Of a DNA stretch of 51,513 nucleotides, positions 50,198-51,513 are shown piece after piece (the stretch's first letter is position 1; each line of letters begins with the position of its first letter). Source of the stretch: Nocardioides sp. (lineage in GTDB: Bacteria; Actinomycetota; Actinomycetes; Propionibacteriales; Nocardioidaceae); the NCBI GenBank assembly GCA_025965125.1, contig JAOPXM010000159.1, forward strand, positions 1-51,513. The letters run 5' to 3'. The notes below the pieces were generated by a model. It ran no database searches, was not told the origin of the DNA, and was given only the letters and a program-made list of their open reading frames with translations. A program made the position numbers and the translations under genes.

Positions 50198-51513
50198 TTG
50201 TCATTCGCACTTCGCGAGGACCCTCCGGAGCGAACCGCCACGGGCCGACGCGACATTCAAGGGCTCCGCGCCTTCGCGGTGCTTGCCGTCATCTGCGACC
50301 ATCTGCTCCAGTGGCCGCGCGGTGGCTTCGTTGGCGTCGACATATTCTTCGTGATCTCCGGCTTCCTGATCACGGGCGTCTTGGTCCGAGAACACGAGAA
50401 CACGGATCACATCTCGTTTGTCGGATTCTATCGACGCCGTATCAAACGGATCCTTCCTGCGTCCGTCCTCGTATTGGTTGTCACCGTCGTAGCCAGCTGG
50501 TTGGTCTTCAATCAGTCCCGCTTCAAGAGCACGCTCACTGACAGCATCTGGGCAATGCTGTTCTCCGCGAACTGGCATTACGCCGAACAAAGCATGAACT
50601 ACTTCGATGTTGGGGGACCGGTGTCCCCGTTGCAGCACTATTGGTCACTAGGCGTGGAAGAGCAGTTCTACTTTGTCTGGCCCTGGCTGATGCTAGCCAT
50701 ATCCGTGGTGCTCTTGCATCGGAGCCGGTCGCACGCAGCCGCCCGAATCGTGCTCGGCTCGGTCTTGGCCGCGTTGTCGGCCGGTTCCTTTGTGTGGGCT
50801 ATGTGGCAGAGCAGCGCCAGTCCGGAGATCGCCTACTTTTCGACCTTGACCCGGGCTTGGGAGCTGGGCGTGGGCTCACTCATTGCGGTTGCGGCGCCCT
50901 TGGCATGGCGGATCCCCGCGACTGTGCGTCCGCTCCTGTCGTGGGTTGGGTTCGGCGGCATGGCCGCATCGCTCTGGATCGTTTCGTCCACCAAAAGCTT
51001 CCCAGCGCCATGGGCTGCTTTGCCCGTGCTCGCGACCGCCATCGTCATCCTCGCAGGGACCTTCGAGGATCATCGGCGACAACAGGTCCTGTTCTTCCCG
51101 CTAACGAATCGAGTCAGCAAGTACTTGGGCGACATTTCCTTCTCGCTCTACCTTTGGCACTTTCCCATCGCCATCCTTGGGGTAGTCCTGTGGGGTGATT
51201 CCAACCGCGTCATTGCAGCACTCGCCGTCGCGACGGTGACCATCTCCGCGTACTCGTACCACCTCGTGGAGGACCCCATCCGGCGGTCGGCGTGGCTCGA
51301 GAACCGCTCATGGAGACGGAGAAATGACCGCCTTCCCGTGTTCGACGAGCGTGTGGGACGGATTGCGCTCAGTGGCTTAGTCCTAGCCGTTGCAGTCTTG
51401 GTTGGGTTCGCTGTCCAGCCTTCGGAGCGGCCCCGGTCAGTGGCAATCGATACGTCGGTGCAAAATGCGCAGGTTGTGAGTGCCGAAGGAGATCAGACAC
51501 AGCTCGTGGCCCT
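50198..51513 (+). CDS. acyltransferase-3 (OafA/OatA-like), 3' end outside window
   Basis: An open frame from TTG 50198 to the right edge (438 codons, no stop). GAGGAG at 50186-50191 is ideally placed for the TTG. The protein starts with RRDIQGLRAFAVLAVICDH (family His near residue 35), then GFVGVDIFFVISGFLITG (43-60), then a long hydrophobic body with HYWSLGVEEQFYFVWP and SFSLYLWHFPI, ten or so helices, and a soluble region after the last helix. It would move acyl groups, usually acetyl, from a cytoplasmic donor to an exported glycan or peptidoglycan. An SGNH domain could follow beyond the window. Codon use seems more AT-tolerant than in the genes at 10-25 kb. Confidence 0.88.
   Translation, partial: MSFALREDPPERTATGRRDIQGLRAFAVLAVICDHLLQWPRGGFVGVDIFFVISGFLITGVLVREHENTDHISFVGFYRRRIKRILPASVLVLVVTVVASWLVFNQSRFKSTLTDSIWAMLFSANWHYAEQSMNYFDVGGPVSPLQHYWSLGVEEQFYFVWPWLMLAISVVLLHRSRSHAAARIVLGSVLAALSAGSFVWAMWQSSASPEIAYFSTLTRAWELGVGSLIAVAAPLAWRIPATVRPLLSWVGFGGMAASLWIVSSTKSFPAPWAALPVLATAIVILAGTFEDHRRQQVLFFPLTNRVSKYLGDISFSLYLWHFPIAILGVVLWGDSNRVIAALAVATVTISAYSYHLVEDPIRRSAWLENRSWRRRNDRLPVFDERVGRIALSGLVLAVAVLVGFAVQPSERPRSVAIDTSVQNAQVVSAEGDQTQLVA

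Overview
The window is high-GC DNA that reads like a Gram-positive actinobacterium. Markers are a mycothiol synthase (MshD), an actinobacterial GlnR regulator, frequent GTG/TTG starts, and many apparent leaderless promoters in which a TAnnnT -10 box ends 6-9 bases before the start codon. A Nocardioidaceae-like host is plausible, but that is inference from gene content and style, not from a search.

Region 1 (1-7.3 kb) is ordinary chromosome: a truncated alanine-rich coiled-coil gene, a DsrE-like protein, a nitrobindin-like heme protein, a Fur-family regulator, YgfZ, a second large coiled-coil membrane protein, mshD, glnR, a MoaD/ThiS-like protein and a membrane-anchored thioredoxin-like protein.

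Region 2 (7.37-27.38 kb) is a glycan locus. It holds one Wzy-like polymerase, one Wzx-like flippase, three FkbM methyltransferases, four recognisable glycosyltransferases (three GT4-like, one GT61-like), a GDP-mannose 3,5-epimerase-like enzyme, a UDP-glucuronate decarboxylase (UDP-xylose), a sulfotransferase-like protein, three hexapeptide acyltransferases, a tandem SGNH-like pair, and an acyl carrier protein / acyl ligase / short-chain reductase cassette.

Region 3 (27.5-29.7 kb) is a sulfur operon: a leaderless 25-codon ORF that looks like a cysteine-responsive leader peptide, then a DUF4395 membrane protein, a thiosulfate sulfurtransferase (CysA/SseA type) and a DUF1416 (SseC) protein, followed by a small membrane protein. 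In other actinobacteria glnR, moaD, thioredoxin and these sulfur genes sit close together, so the glycan locus of region 2 appears to lie inside an otherwise conserved neighbourhood.

Region 4 (29.8-51.5 kb) is a second glycan locus. It has two Wzz/BY-kinase fusions, each beside a DUF4012 protein and each with a differently built tyrosine-rich tail; four more GT4-like glycosyltransferases; a five-gene minus-strand operon (P-loop kinase, glycosyltransferase, APH-fold kinase, hexapeptide acetyltransferase, flippase); a second Wzy; a fourth FkbM enzyme; and an acyltransferase-3 gene cut by the window end. Together regions 2 and 4 give two sets of Wzx/Wzy/Wzz-type functions. No initiating undecaprenyl-phosphate sugar transferase was recognised, so at least one essential step must be encoded elsewhere. 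The likely product is one or more secreted or surface polysaccharides decorated with methyl, acyl and possibly sulfate groups.
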